Shown: in pieces, positions 35,480 to 47,537 of the stretch
Position numbering within the stretch: the stretch's first letter is position 1
How the letters are laid out: each line of letters opens with the position of its first letter
From: Karstenula rhodostoma CBS 690.94
Lineage: Eukaryota > Ascomycota > Dothideomycetes > Pleosporales > Didymosphaeriaceae
Assembly (NCBI GenBank): GCA_010093485.1
Contig: MU001495.1
Coordinates: 1 to 64,000 of the forward strand
DNA: 64,000 nucleotides
Direction of reading: 5' to 3'
Notes under the pieces: model-generated
Told to the model about the DNA's origin: nothing
What the model saw: only the letters and a program-made list of their open reading frames with translations
Database searches by the model: none
Program-made: the position numbers and the translations under genes

Positions 35480-38030
35480 ATGTCGCTCCTCCAGAACGAA
35501 GAGTGAGCCTCGCAACAACACTTCTTGCGCTGCCTCGGCTGACCCCCGCAGCTTCGTGCTCTTCCAGCTGCGTAGTGCGTACCTGTCAACGATCAAGGAC
35601 GGCGTCGGCGAGCGCTTGATCAATGTCAACACGTCGGTCCTCAACAACCCCGCCTTCCGCGCTGCCGGGTGGGTGCCCAATGCCGCCGACATCAAGCGCA
35701 CCTACTCGCCGCCCATCCCCACCGCAATCACCTCCGAGTACTTCCAGGCCCCGCGCTCGGCCGGCATCAAGGTCCCCGAGGGCTTTGAGGATGACGAGGA
35801 AGGCGGCATCGTTACGGGCGGTGGCGGTAGCAACGACACCGTGGGGCCCACCCTGAATGCGAAGCGCCGGCGCCGCCGCGAGCAACTCGACGAGGACGAC
35901 AGCAGCGATCTGAGCGACGAGAGCGACGAAGAGGACGATGCCAGACCCGCGAACCAGATCAAGTTCCAGAAGATGCCCGTCCGCACACGCGCCGGGTCCT
36001 CGCCCATCCGCGGCTCTGCCCTGAGGAGCGGACTGAATGAAGCAGCCGACGGCCCCTCCCTCATGGTCACGTCTCCCTCGCGGCCGCCCGATGGTAGCCT
36101 GGGTCGCGGCTCGTCAGATGGCGTGCAGAGTGTCACCGGCCGCCCCCGCAGAGACACCATCACCAGCAGCGAAATGTCCTCCGAGAACGAGATGGACTCC
36201 CTCTCCTTCCGCAAGCGCAGAGTGAACACCCGCAAGGCTGCCAAGGCAAATCACCTGCTGTCGCAGCGCATAAGTGAGGATGAGAAGGAGCCGCTGGAAG
36301 CCCTCGACGAGGGTAATGAATCAGACAGCTCCCTCTCGTCTGAATTCTCAGGCACCGCTGACAGTGGCTCTTTCATAGGTGAAGGTGACGATCCACTCGA
36401 CTCTTCACCCTCGACCGAGCTCCCCAACATGCCCGCTTTGACGCATTTCGCTAGCCATTCCCCAAAGAAGCCCAGGGCACATTTACAACCGACATTGCAA
36501 GCCCTGCCTCCACCAAGACCAATCAGTTTCATACCTCCGGTCAGCGCGCTAACACAGGCCCTCCAGGCCAAGGAACAAAAACCGTCAAACCCACTGCAAC
36601 GGTTCGCCGCTTGGGATGCCGCCAGCGAGGCCAATTCGAACCCCATATACATGAAGCTCTACTGCCCGTTCTCATCCAAACCATCAAAAGCCCTCGAATT
36701 ACTGATAAGGAAGACTGCCGACAATGGCCAGGTTGTGACTGTAGCTGAAGCCATTGGTTATGCCTTGTGGCGCTATCAGGAAGAGAAGCTGGAGCCTCCG
36801 TTGGCCCCGGGAAAGGTCAATGTGAATTGCTGGGTGCTGCGTATGTACGACGATGGCGAGATCGACGACGAGTTTCCCCCCTTGACGCGAAACCGCCCGC
36901 TTATGGACTTTGCATCCAACAACAGCAGAGGCATGCGGCCCCGCGCGCGAGAAAAGCCCTGGGACGAGTTCGGCCTTGTCCAAGCTACCGAACGCGAGAT
37001 AATGGAGAACGAAAAGATCACCCCCGACTTCAGTCGTGAAGCGGCTGCTGCGGTGGCGGCTTCGCAGACATCAGAAGAAGCTCCGAGACCAAAACCACCG
37101 CCACCAAAACCGATACCTTCCCGCGCCAAGAGCTTCCGCAACCCAATCACTGGACCTTCTTTCGCGCCCACCGCTACCCGCAAGGATACTTCAAACTTAG
37201 CAGACGCTCCCACAATCTCCAATGTAACATCAGCTAGCCGCACTGGCGCCCCGAAGACCATCACCGTCCACTACACAGATGAACATTTCAATAACAAGCG
37301 CATGCCCATCCCTTGCACAACAGACACCTACATCGCCGAAGTCTTCGATCAAGTATGCCGCGACCTCCGGCTCGACAAGGGTCTCTTCGTTCTCAAGGTA
37401 TCCGCCAGCACTACGGTAGCACCGCCCGACCGCACTGTCGAAGCACTGGGTTCGCGCGTCGACCTCGACCTTGTGCGCCGTCGCTTCGTAGGGGACGGCG
37501 TCTTTGGCATTGCTGGCAGTCCGGGCTCATCTTCTCCCAACGCACCCCTCACAATTGCTACAGGCGGCGCGCCCAAGAAAACCAAGAAAAGTGAGCGCAC
37601 TGCCGCTGCTGTGTCCGGCCATGGCCTCATCCATCCGCTTGCCAGAAATAATGACTCCAACGTCGGGCTTTCCCTTGCATCAACTTCGCTCTATAAGCGC
37701 TGGCCCGTCATGCGCAAGCAGCCCATGTCTTTCGCGTCTTCCACTTCACGGACGCTTGCACTGGACAACGAGTACATCCACATCATGCCCGGCGAAACGG
37801 GCAATACGAAGCAGATCTTCGACCAGCCAGCCAAGACGACCACGGTGCACTTCTCGAGCGTGGTTGGCAGCAAGGTGAGCAAGAAGCACCCCAAGATGTT
37901 CAGGGTCGTTGTGTTCAAGGAGAAGGAGACGAAGCGGTACGACTTCGAAGCGCAGAACCAGCAGGATGCAGTAGATATTGTCAAGGAGATTAAGAAGGGC
38001 GTGGATCGCTTCCACGAGGGCATTGTATAA
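35480..38030 (+). CDS. sin1: TORC2 subunit SIN1/Avo1-like
   Basis: Core subunit of TOR complex 2, which recruits AGC kinases at the plasma membrane. A 23-bp first exon (35,480-35,502) encodes MSLLQNED; a 49-bp intron precedes the 2,479-bp second exon. The result is 833 residues. The start matches the family's conserved opening, with SAYLSTIKDGVGERLI next. A disordered Ser/Asp-rich stretch precedes the CRIM domain (about 357-467, with SNPIYMKLYCPF and AIGYALWRYQEE). A Ras-binding-like domain follows at about 576-651 and a C-terminal PH domain at about 704-829 (ASTSLYKRWPVMRKQPMSF ending in DIVKEIKKGVDRF). All expected domains are intact. Confidence 0.95.
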
Positions 38031-38198
38031 CTTCATGTGAGCAAGGCGTTTGGGAGACATGGACTTTCGCCGGTTTGGTTGCCACGTATAGTCTGTCATG
38101 ATTCAGACTACATCGAATGATTTCACGTGTACAGCGTTTGCAACATTGCCTTTGCTGTATCCGAGGAGCACCGCGTGAACCCATCACCACAGTCGCTT

Positions 38199-39539
38199 TC
38201 ATCCCCTCCACACCGTCTGGATGAGGCTCGGCGGCGCGCCCAGCGTCGTAGTCACGCCCTGAAACGCAAACCTGCCGTCCGCCGCCGCGAACAAAGCCCG
38301 CCACTCCTCCTCCGTCCGCTCGTGGCCGTTGTACGCGCACAGCATGAACAGATCCAGATATCTGAAGTCACTCGTGTCAGCAAGTGTCTATATCGCGCTC
38401 GGCGGCTTGGCTCACCGTTCCCGCTTCTTGCTGAGCAGCATGTCAACGCCGGGCTCCATGACGTGCTCGTAGACCATGACGCGGGCGCCGGACTTTAACG
38501 CTGGAATGAGGTTCTGCAAAATGCGGACGCAGTACTTGTCGCTCCAGTTATGAAAAATCCAGCGGAAGAAGTAGACATCAGCGGCTCGGGGCTGGGGCGT
38601 AAAGAAATCGTGCGTCTGGAACTCGACCCGCCCCTCCAACCCACGCGGAAGAACTCCCCGCCCTTCCTCCACTGGCTCCTCCTTATCTTGTACCACGAAC
38701 CGCATGTGCGCCGTGTGCTCCGCGAGTGTGACCGCCACGCTGCCGACCCCACCTCCAACGTCGACGACGATAAAGTCCTCCCTGTCCTGCGCGGCGTCTG
38801 TCCATGGGAAGGCAGAGAGGAGCGCGCGGATGTAGGACACGGCGTCGTCGCTGAAGAAGCGCATTGCGCCGGCGAATCTGCGGGCGCGGGAGGGGTGCTG
38901 GGCGAGGAAGTCGTACATACCCAGGTCGGTCTTGTTGGCGATGTTGTATGCTGTTTCGTGCGGCTCTGGGCTTGCGGCGAAGCGGGATAGTGCAGAGGGG
39001 AAGGCGTGCGTGGCGGGGCCGAGCTCGTGCAAGATCATGCCCATGGCATCGAAGGCGTCGGGGTTGAGGGCTAGCAGGCGGGAGGGGGGCGAGTGCGCGA
39101 CGTGGGAGGCGGTGGGCTCGGCAAAGAAGCCGATTGTGATAGCGTAGCGGAAGAGGCGGGTGAGATGGTCCTCCGGGACGCATACCTGTGTGGCGATGGC
39201 GGCGTAGGTGGTTGATCCGGTGAGAGGCACGTGGTGGGGGAGGTTGAGGGTGTAGATCATGCGCAGGATGAAAGTGTCGGTTATCTTCCCAATAACATTA
39301 GTGAATATGAGTCGGGATCGGGAGAGAGGTGCTGGGGAACTCACGCTCCACATTTGCTGGAACATGTACGATTCTGGCGATTGAGCATGCAGGGTTAGTT
39401 TGTGAGTTGCATCGAGGAGGGCGGTTCGCGCTTCGTCGACGTCCACCAGGGTTATCGCATCTTGCGGCCGTGAAGCTGCGCCGTCGATGATCTCGGCATT
39501 GCGGAGGATCTCTCGGGCGAGATCGGTGAGGTGAGGCAT
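38199..39539 (-). CDS. SAM-dependent O-methyltransferase, plant/fungal COMT-like
   Basis: Methyltransferase of 408 residues from three exons (39,345-39,539, 38,416-39,284, 38,199-38,361). An N-terminal dimerisation and winged-helix region is followed by the SAM-binding motif DVGGGVGSVA near residue 240, then HDFFTPQP, and FRWIFHNWSDKYC holding the general-base His. It ends in LGAPPSLIQTVWRG. Related enzymes methylate hydroxyls of aromatic secondary metabolites. The first intron (39,285-39,344) was chosen because it removes an unconserved insert and has a CTAAT branch-like box. It is convergent with SIN1 and may or may not belong with the tailoring genes from 43 kb on. Confidence 0.92.
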
Positions 39540-41136
39540 TGTAGGGTTGTCTAAGATGTAAGACGAGAAAGGTGATTTCCTAGAGAAGGTGAAGTCTACT
39601 GAGTACTACCTTAATGAACTGTTCCGCTTAAAGTATAGTCGAGCCAACCTGTATTTCGATTAGCCCGTTAAGACGAGTGTTAAGACCAATGCACGTGGGC
39701 TGTGTTTGGTATGTATAAGTAGGGTTTGCGTGGGGGCACCTTGAAGGTTCGCGTGCAAACTGTCCGAATTCGCTGGCCTACTCTACTTCGATATTAATGA
39801 TACCGCGACGCTGCATTGCTTTGTAATTCTGTACGGTGACGCAATGGATATGCATACAAAGCAGGGATGCGAATTAACACTTTTAAAAGCAATGTGCTTG
39901 GAAGGTCTATCTTTATAAAGTCTTTATGAAACATACAACATGCAGCTGGTGCAAGGGATACCCGTTCTCATACGTGGGGTTGTGCCCTCAAGCTTATGAT
40001 TAATAATTCGGTTGTCGCAAACTTACATGCTTGCGTTGAGACAGGAACAGAACCAATAAATGTTGAACAATTGCCTGGAAGGGCAATCACCATTCGTTAC
40101 ATCGCTAGATGCGTGAACTGAAATTTGCATTGATTTTATTACGCCAATGTTTGCGAGAAAATTATCCGTAGCAACGGGTACCTCTTGAGTATGTCTCAAG
40201 TCACTTGTGTAACATCCGATTGGAGTTTCAGTGTCGCTCCAAGCCTCACTTATCGGACGTACCACCAGATCCTTACTAATCTAATCCACGCCGGTTAACC
40301 TCGGGGTAGTCTTCGTCCTCTCCAGAAATTACCCTATTACGCCTTTCCTTAAATACTTTGCTGGGGGTCAGAATTGATGTTCTTTACGAACTTGGCATCC
40401 AACCAGCCAACGCATCGGTAAGCAAACACGCCTAGATTGGGGCATCCGTCTCCAGCTCGTGTTGCACGCTATAGTCCCCAAAACTCTGCCCACGCAATCG
40501 ATAACTCTAGCACCTCAAAAGATCAACCTCGGTCTAATTTCTTCATTTTCCACCGCGCGGACTATTCTGCTGCATGGATCACGTGCGAACAAATCAGAAT
40601 AGAGGCTGTAACCGGCCGCAAATTTTTGAGCTTCGGACCCAACCACTTGCCTATATGCATACAGGAGCTTCGTTACTGGATATAATGAGTATCGCACAGC
40701 AGGACGCTCACTGCGTACATCCGAGAGGTATGGCATGGTGAGGACTCGTGCGTTAATCTGTGTAGTGTTTTGTCTTCCATCTCCTTGACAAAGTCACTTC
40801 CTTTGTCGCTCGTAGCTTTCCAGGTCCATCAGCGCACGGCCCTGAAGCTTTTACAGGCTAACGAGACAGGGTATTGAAGCATGCGCACGTGCACCTGACG
40901 TTCACCAACAGTCACGTAATCATTTTAGCTTCTTGGCCTTAGCGCAAAACGCGACCCGCCTTCACCCCTGTCCCTCAACGATTATATAAAGCTTTGGATC
41001 GGAACTGTCTACCCAAAAGCCTGTACGCACATGCGCTTGAACGCTTCTATCGACCCGACTCGACTCGCTCGATAATACGAAACGCCCCGCACGTTGCGAT
41101 CAACCGGTGCGCTCTCGGTCCTGCAGGCCTAGCAGT
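39540..41136. other. Long intergenic region
   Basis: About 1.6 kb with only frames of up to 82 codons (40,023-40,265 minus, 40,437-40,685 plus), none recognisable. The right part holds the promoter of the next gene. No repeat or RNA gene was seen. Confidence 0.6.
40983..40990 (+). promoter_or_regulatory. Likely TATA box
   Basis: TATATAAA stands 147 bp before the ATG at 41,137 in otherwise mixed sequence, a plausible core promoter element for the downstream gene. Confidence 0.45.
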
Positions 41137-43101
41137 ATGAAAGAGAATTCGCGCGCCGAGAAGGCGAAGCGCAAGAACAGCGGACTGGACCGCGAGGGCC
41201 CTGCAAAGAGGCATCCGATGGCTACTGCGTCAGACCCAACCTCCGCTGATCTGCGCACACCGACCCAAGAAGACTCAGACGGCAGCACAGATCAAGAACC
41301 GAGCATGCCAACGCCGCGAATCATGAAGCGCGAGAGTTTAACGACCAGCACCGCGCACCTCCACTACGGACCCGGATCGCCGGGCTCACCTATCCCAACA
41401 TCGACTCGATCAACACGCCTGCTCTCCAGTGAATCTGTTCGCGCACCCGAGTCTTCTTGCAGTCCCCATGAGTTTGATCATCGGCACGAGTTCTCCGCCC
41501 CCAGTGTGTCCCCGTACGGAAATACAAGCATAGGTCTCTTTTCCAAGAACAGGAACGGAAATTTGGAACTGAGCTGGACACTGCCGCACTGCAAATCCAC
41601 GATCTCTCTCGAGCCCGGCTCGAAGATCTGGTCTCTGCTGGACCCGTTTTATATCCTCACCTCTCCACCTCGCCCCGACCATACGCCACGGGCTCCTTCT
41701 CTCCCGCTGCCACTCAACCGCCCGAGCTCCATATCACCCGCGTCAAATCAAACGCACTTCCGCTTCTTGGATCTACCCAAAGACGTGCGCTTCATGGTGT
41801 ATGACCGCTTGACGCCTGAAACGTTCCATCCGGTAATTGACTCTAAAATGGGACTGTGGTACAAAGACTCCCCATCACCGCTGGGTCTGTTTCTCACTTG
41901 CCGCTTCATCTACGACGAGGCTGGCGCTCTCGTGCAACCCCGTCGGTGGATGAGCGGTGTCACGTTTCTTGCGTCTACGAAGAGCGCCGGCGAATGGTCA
42001 CTTTGCGATGACGTGGCGGAGATGATTGAGCACGAAGTGACATATGCGGAGATGGAGAAGGCGTCGCGGACAGAAGTGCGGATTAAGGGCGTGTTGGGGA
42101 GTTTTGTGCGCGCGTGTGCGATTGAGCCGTTTGTCAAGGATGCGGGCTATCTGTATGAGGAGCTTAAGGCAAAAGAGGAACGTGCAGATGCAGAACGTGC
42201 AGGTGCAGAACGTGCCGCAGCACGCGAAGCAGAGCGTAGAGCTTCAATGTCGAACAGCGACAGTGGGAGCCGTTCCGCAGGGACTGTCTGGTCGAACGAA
42301 GAGTCGAAGTTGAACGTTAATGTTGGCCAGGAACGCAAGAAGAACCTTGAGGAGATGCAAGACGTGGCCCGCCAATCTGGTTACGTGGTGCTGCTGAAGT
42401 TAAGGGGTGAGCGAACGGTACATATTCGCATACTGGTGGCCAATGACAGCGGTAGTGCAGAGGAAGGGGAAGATGTTGGAGATGATGATTTTGATGACAG
42501 CGAGGCCGGGGACTCCTACGTCAGCGACAACGATACGGGCGACAACGATACTGAAGGCAACATCATGGGCGATGATCACATAGAGTTCGACTCCGTCGAC
42601 GACGAAGATCACGACGATTTCGTCATCCCCGACATAGACGATGACGACCCGGCTCCCTCCTCAACCCATCTCCCCGTCCCCAACCCTGCTAAAATCACAA
42701 CCTACGATATCGAAAAGCTGCCCTACATACTCCTCTCGCTTGCCGGTAAATTTGGTAAGCACTGCTCCGTCAGCATCACCATCGTTTGCACAACGACACG
42801 CATCCTCGCGCGCGCGCAGCGCAAGATGAAGGTATTCAAGCGCAACTGCAAAAAGAAAGACAAAGTTGTCAAGGTGCTGAGGAGTTGGTTTCAAGGGATG
42901 GGTGAATTCGACGTCGCGCCGGATTTCTTTGCGTGGGCGCTGAAGGTGGTGCGAGGGTTGCGGTGGGAGGTTGCGCATGGGGAGGAGCGACGGTTGGCCC
43001 GGGAGGTGATGGTAATGCGGGACGAAGCTTCGTTTCCGGGGACTGTTGAGTTCATGCGGCGCCGGTACGGTGGCGGTACTGCGCCTTGGCATGGAATTTA
43101 G
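41137..43101 (+). CDS. 2EXR-like domain protein with acidic tail region
   Basis: Intronless, 654 residues, start at the ATG at 41,137 (the frame is open upstream but has no ATG). Residues from about 208 contain FRFLDLPKDVRFMVYDRL and later GLFLTCRFIYDEA. This is the F-box-like 2EXR pattern common in large families of Pezizomycotina proteins of unknown role. A five-residue repeat (AERA-x, 15-nt units near 42,180-42,225) precedes a basic/acidic linker. A strongly acidic Asp-rich stretch runs at about 440-510, and a basic C-terminal domain follows. The N terminus is basic and Ser/Pro-rich. The function is unknown; protein-protein contact or ubiquitin-ligase adaptor roles are only suggested by F-box likeness. 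Confidence 0.85.
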   Translation: MKENSRAEKAKRKNSGLDREGPAKRHPMATASDPTSADLRTPTQEDSDGSTDQEPSMPTPRIMKRESLTTSTAHLHYGPGSPGSPIPTSTRSTRLLSSESVRAPESSCSPHEFDHRHEFSAPSVSPYGNTSIGLFSKNRNGNLELSWTLPHCKSTISLEPGSKIWSLLDPFYILTSPPRPDHTPRAPSLPLPLNRPSSISPASNQTHFRFLDLPKDVRFMVYDRLTPETFHPVIDSKMGLWYKDSPSPLGLFLTCRFIYDEAGALVQPRRWMSGVTFLASTKSAGEWSLCDDVAEMIEHEVTYAEMEKASRTEVRIKGVLGSFVRACAIEPFVKDAGYLYEELKAKEERADAERAGAERAAAREAERRASMSNSDSGSRSAGTVWSNEESKLNVNVGQERKKNLEEMQDVARQSGYVVLLKLRGERTVHIRILVANDSGSAEEGEDVGDDDFDDSEAGDSYVSDNDTGDNDTEGNIMGDDHIEFDSVDDEDHDDFVIPDIDDDDPAPSSTHLPVPNPAKITTYDIEKLPYILLSLAGKFGKHCSVSITIVCTTTRILARAQRKMKVFKRNCKKKDKVVKVLRSWFQGMGEFDVAPDFFAWALKVVRGLRWEVAHGEERRLAREVMVMRDEASFPGTVEFMRRRYGGGTAPWHGI

Positions 43102-43442
43102 AGAGGGGAGATTGATTGCGGAATGTGGCCATGGAAGTCGTGGAAAGTGTAAAAGGTTTGAGGCGCACATACAGAATACGCGTGCGGAGGGTCTGATCCA
43201 GGGCATACGCGGCTTTTCTCGCATAACGCTTTGCTCCTTCCAACTGGGCATTGTCTGCATATCACGGCAATATCTGAGGAAATGTTACTATGGTCGTTGA
43301 CAAGCTTCGGCCTACACCTATGGTTTGATGGTATGGTAAAACGCTAGTCACGACACATGTGGTTACGCCATAAGTTGAGCCCTATATTCCATTCTATCTG
43401 TAACCGCACCAACGATTGATACACTGCTCTGCCACCGTGAAC

Positions 43443-44433
43443 CTAAGGCAGCCACCTGTCAGTCCCAGTATGCGACACATACTTCCCCTGGTCGCCATTC
43501 TCAATGCTAAGCGTATCGAGCACAGACAACATCTTCTTCACCGACTCAGCCGGCTGAGAAGGCCCCGTCGAAGTAGGCGAGTAAGCGTGGAACTTATCCA
43601 AGATCTCCTGCAGTTTGGCGACTTGTTCAGGGAGTACTGTACGCGCGAGCGATTAGCATACTACAGCATATTCTCAAAACGAGCCAGGGGTACCTACTCT
43701 TATCGGCATAGCCGGTGTCCACCACGCCAGGGCACATGCTGATGAACAGCACACCGTCTTTCTTGTACTGCGCGCCGAACTTGATGTTGACCATATTCAA
43801 CGCGGCCTTGCTTGATGAGTAGAAGATTGCGTGGTCGAGATCATAGTCTCTGTTGAATTGGAGGTCGCCCATGCCGCTGGAGATGGACATGACTTTCTTG
43901 GCCGTGCCCTTCAGGAGGAGCGGCAGGAAGGCATCGTACAAAAAGACCTGCGCGAGGACGTTGGTGTCCATAAAGTTGTGGAACTGCCTTGTGAGCTCCT
44001 CGGGGGAGACCTTGGCGAGGAGGCCGCCGAGGCTGTCGAACTGGTCGAAACCATCGGTGTAGGCGGCGTTGCCGATGAGATAGTCCAGGGAACCGGAGGT
44101 GATGGTGGCGGTGTCTGCGGCGGCTTTTTTGATCGCGGCGTTGTCGATCAGGTCGGCTTGGAGGATGTGGATGTCTGGGGAATTCATTCAGTATGGCATC
44201 GCTGTGCATATATCTGCGAGTAAGTGGCATACTCTTGCGATCGGAGAGTTCGGTTTTCACACGCTCAATGGTTGGAGGTGCATTGCGAACTAAGCCGATG
44301 ACCTTGTTCGAGGGGTCTTCCGAAAGATGTTTGACGAATCCCCACTGATGACAGTGAGTGAATGAGGCCTGGTCGATTCAGGAACACTTACACCGATGCC
44401 TCTCGAAGCTCCTGTGATAACGTAGGATGGCAT
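43443..44433 (-). CDS. Short-chain dehydrogenase/reductase
   Basis: NAD(P)H-dependent oxidoreductase of 274 residues in four exons (44,392-44,433, 44,233-44,344, 43,698-44,174, 43,443-43,636). The cofactor motif GASRGIG is at residues 8-14. Then come LDYLIGNAA, the ISSGMGD serine strand and the catalytic YSSSK near residue 169, and CPGVVDTGYADK. The tail HTGTDRWLP is typical of fungal members. The substrate is unknown. The gene is divergent from a Zn2Cys6 regulator across 565 bp, so the two may be co-regulated. Confidence 0.93.
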
Positions 44434-44998
44434 TTCGAAGGTTGAAAGTTCTGGACGGTGGCAGTTGGGCTAGGATGTCTGGCTATTGAGTATGTGAGTA
44501 TGTGAAAGGCGAGTGTGCTTCTATCGATCGGATGGAGAAAACAGACTCCATTTATACTACTTTATGAGAATCTTCTTAGAAAGTCGAGCGTGTTCTTCGC
44601 CCATTTTCAGATTAGAAATGCTACCAAATGAGTGTCATTTGGTAACTTTTTGCGAAGTAAGATCCTTGCTTATGTCCGACACAAGCATCAGAGCAAGACG
44701 ATACGGGCGGCTGCGATCTGCACTAACTTTCGTAAACAATGGCGCTAGCGATGCATCGATCCTAGACCTCCCGCCACACTACCTGATTTGGTTCTAGTCT
44801 GCTGCACGATGCTCTAGGCACCAAGCGTCTGAGCAACTTTCAGCGATCACGTGCTCGCTTACCACATCGCCCATGTCGCTCGCTGAAAGTTGCAGTTACT
44901 CCTTCATCCGCGCCTTTCAGCATCATCTTATTTTCACCGTTATCATTCATAAATAGCATAAGCTACCTTAACTCCGACACCGGCGAGCAAACACCGAC

Positions 44999-46670
44999 AT
45001 GGGGAGACCGGCAACAGGGAAGAGAAGCTGCGGCACCTGCAAAGGTAGGCACGCTCACTAAATCTGGAACAGCCATCACTAAATAGCCACTATAGATCGA
45101 AAGATTCTCTGCGACAGAACTACTCCAGCCTGTTCCCAATGTACGCGAGCGAAGCGTGAGTGCAAAGGCTATGGCCTACGACTCTCGTGGCCAAGAGAGA
45201 ATGACGCTAGACGTGCTATCCTGATGTCATCTCAACATCCCATGAAACATCGAAACAACCGGATCGCAAATGCCTTCATGGTCCGTGCCACTCACTGGGA
45301 TATTGACATGTACATGTTCTTGTCGGCCTCGGCCTCTCGTGCACCTGTACTTTATGAGCCAGTGCGATGGAACCCTCACGAGATAGGAGAAATAGAGTGG
45401 GACTTGCTGAATTATTGTACGCCCTTTGTCAACGATCGCGCTTGTTTAGCGCTGACTATCTCTCAGTTCAGCTAGAAGCATCGCGGTCTCTTACCATATT
45501 CGGGTCCGACCCGAAGCAGCTTACGAACTTTCTCATGTGCTTATCGCAGAATGGGAAAACGCAGGCTTCAACTGCAGTTCTTCACTCTATGTTCGGACTA
45601 GCATCGCTTTATCGTTACGGTTGGAACGCGCAAGCCATGGAATTCAAGATCTCTAGCCTGCGAGCTCTGGCCAAGGCGTCAGAGACGTTCGATGAGTCGG
45701 TAGAAGGCGTGCATCACGTCGCGGCGGGAATGCTCCTGTGTTCTTTTGAGGTAGGACCATTTCGTACCGAACAAGTCCATTCTTCTACAATACGTACTGA
45801 CGCGGACTTGGGGATACACAGGTTCACATGGCTTCCTGCAGTGCCAGCGAGTGGACGTGGTACGTCAACGGCATCAAAGAACTGCTTTACTATGATGTTC
45901 GCCATCAGAAATGCACACTCGATGTAGAGAAAAAGATGCTGATGAATTGGCTCTACTACCATGACGTAATGAAGCAATTCAGCATCCGGCACTGGCAGAG
46001 GGAACCAAAACGCGATTCTGCAGAGTCCATAAGTCAGCCTCAGATTCCGAACGAGTCCAGCACTCGAAAGCTAGCGAGTAGGGAAGATATCATATTTTGT
46101 GGCGCGCCTTTGCCAACAGTAACATGGATACCCGCGATCATTAAGCTGATGTCGGAGCTTTGCGACACAGTTCCGACGAAACCGTTCTTACAAACCACAA
46201 GTGCAGATAAACTTGCTGCATACGCAAACCGCATCAAGATACTAGACTGGCGAATCCGAAACATTCCCATACCCTCACCAGCTAAGAAGTCAAGCACGAT
46301 CGGCTATCTGTACCAGCTTGCGATGCTCATCTACCTCAACCGCGTCACCGAAAATATCCTCCAGCAGGCCTCCAGGCTCCAGGAATATATCGATGACGCA
46401 TTCGCCATCCTTGCTGAGCTGGACACGTGCAAGCCGCACTTCCCAATGTACATCATAGGCTGGGAGGCACGTACAGAGGAGCAGAGAGTGACTTACCTCG
46501 AGATGCTGGAACGGACGAGAAAAGATCCATCCTCCCGGTCGCTGTTCCATGTGGAGGCGTTGGTGCAAGCCGGGTGGACGCAAGACGATCTTGCCGAGGT
46601 GGAGTTGAACTACTGGGATAAAGTGACTGCGCTGGTCAGCGTCTGCTCTACCATGCCTAGCTTTGTGTAA
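44999..46670 (+). CDS. Zn2Cys6 transcription factor
   Basis: Nuclear regulator, 499 residues, four exons (44,999-45,044, 45,096-45,416, 45,467-45,750, 45,822-46,670). The zinc cluster is complete: C11, C14, C21, C28, C31 and C38, spacing 2-6-6-2-6. It is of the group with a C-terminal Fungal_trans_2-type region (LLNYF, MLLCSFEVHM, EWTWYVNGIKELL, YQLAMLIYLNRV). The second intron falls between NY and FQLEASRSL, as judged by family likeness. It stands between the dehydrogenase and the P450 genes, so it is a candidate regulator of that tailoring-enzyme region. That is inference from position. Confidence 0.9.
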
Positions 46671-47537
46671 GGAAATTAGTGGCCAATTTGGGCATGTAGC
46701 TAATCTCTTGGCTTGCTATGAAAGCCGAGTGTTGAACACTTTCTACCAGCTCACCAGTTTGCCCAAACTAAACTTCTTTTGGGTCAGTTCTTAACCTGTT
46801 TAGCCGCTTGGATCTTGTTCTGGACATTCTGTATTAGTTGCGGGCGGCAGTCCATGTTTTGTCTATCACTTTACGGGACACTACTTCGTAGTTCGTGTCA
46901 ACAATCAGAAAACCCTTGTTCTGGACGACTTGCCGATGTACGTGAATATCATGCCTTCTCAAGCATTTTACACCGTTTTACCTATATTGCCCCGAACAAC
47001 CTCTCTACCGGTTCCGTTTGTCTCGTTCGAGTATCCTAGTACACAGTATCAAGAATGGCGCACGTCGCTCCATTGTCCCGACGCGTTTATGCCGCTACCT
47101 GGAACGGCCGTACGGATCAGGTCTGCGATTTATAGGCTTGCTGAACTACACCATTCAGACAGGAAGGGACCTAATAATGATGGTGACGCGGGTGACCTCT
47201 ACAAGGTGCAAGAAGCATGTGGGATGCTCTACGATTTCTAGCTCGAATGGGAACAGAGTGGTAACATCACCTTCACTGAGGATATGTGGGAATCCTGGAA
47301 CCGAAGAAAGTGATAGGCAGGACGAAGGACAGCAGCTGGTAATCTTAAGCTTATGGCGCCTTAGGACTAAGAACGATACACTGACAATGGTAAAACGACG
47401 GCCTCCAATGGCTTACACCAGTATCAACTACGCAAGACCTCCACGCCAGCCACGTAATCACCTTTCGCATGAACAACAACCAGAGAAAGAAAACCTAATC
47501 ATATTCCCCCGCTTCACCATCTGCGAACTTCCCCAAC
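46671..47537. other. Convergent intergenic region
   Basis: About 870 bp between the regulator and the first P450 gene. A frame at 47,018-47,578 (plus) is open but low in recognisable features and runs into the P450 3' end; I see no gene. Confidence 0.55.
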
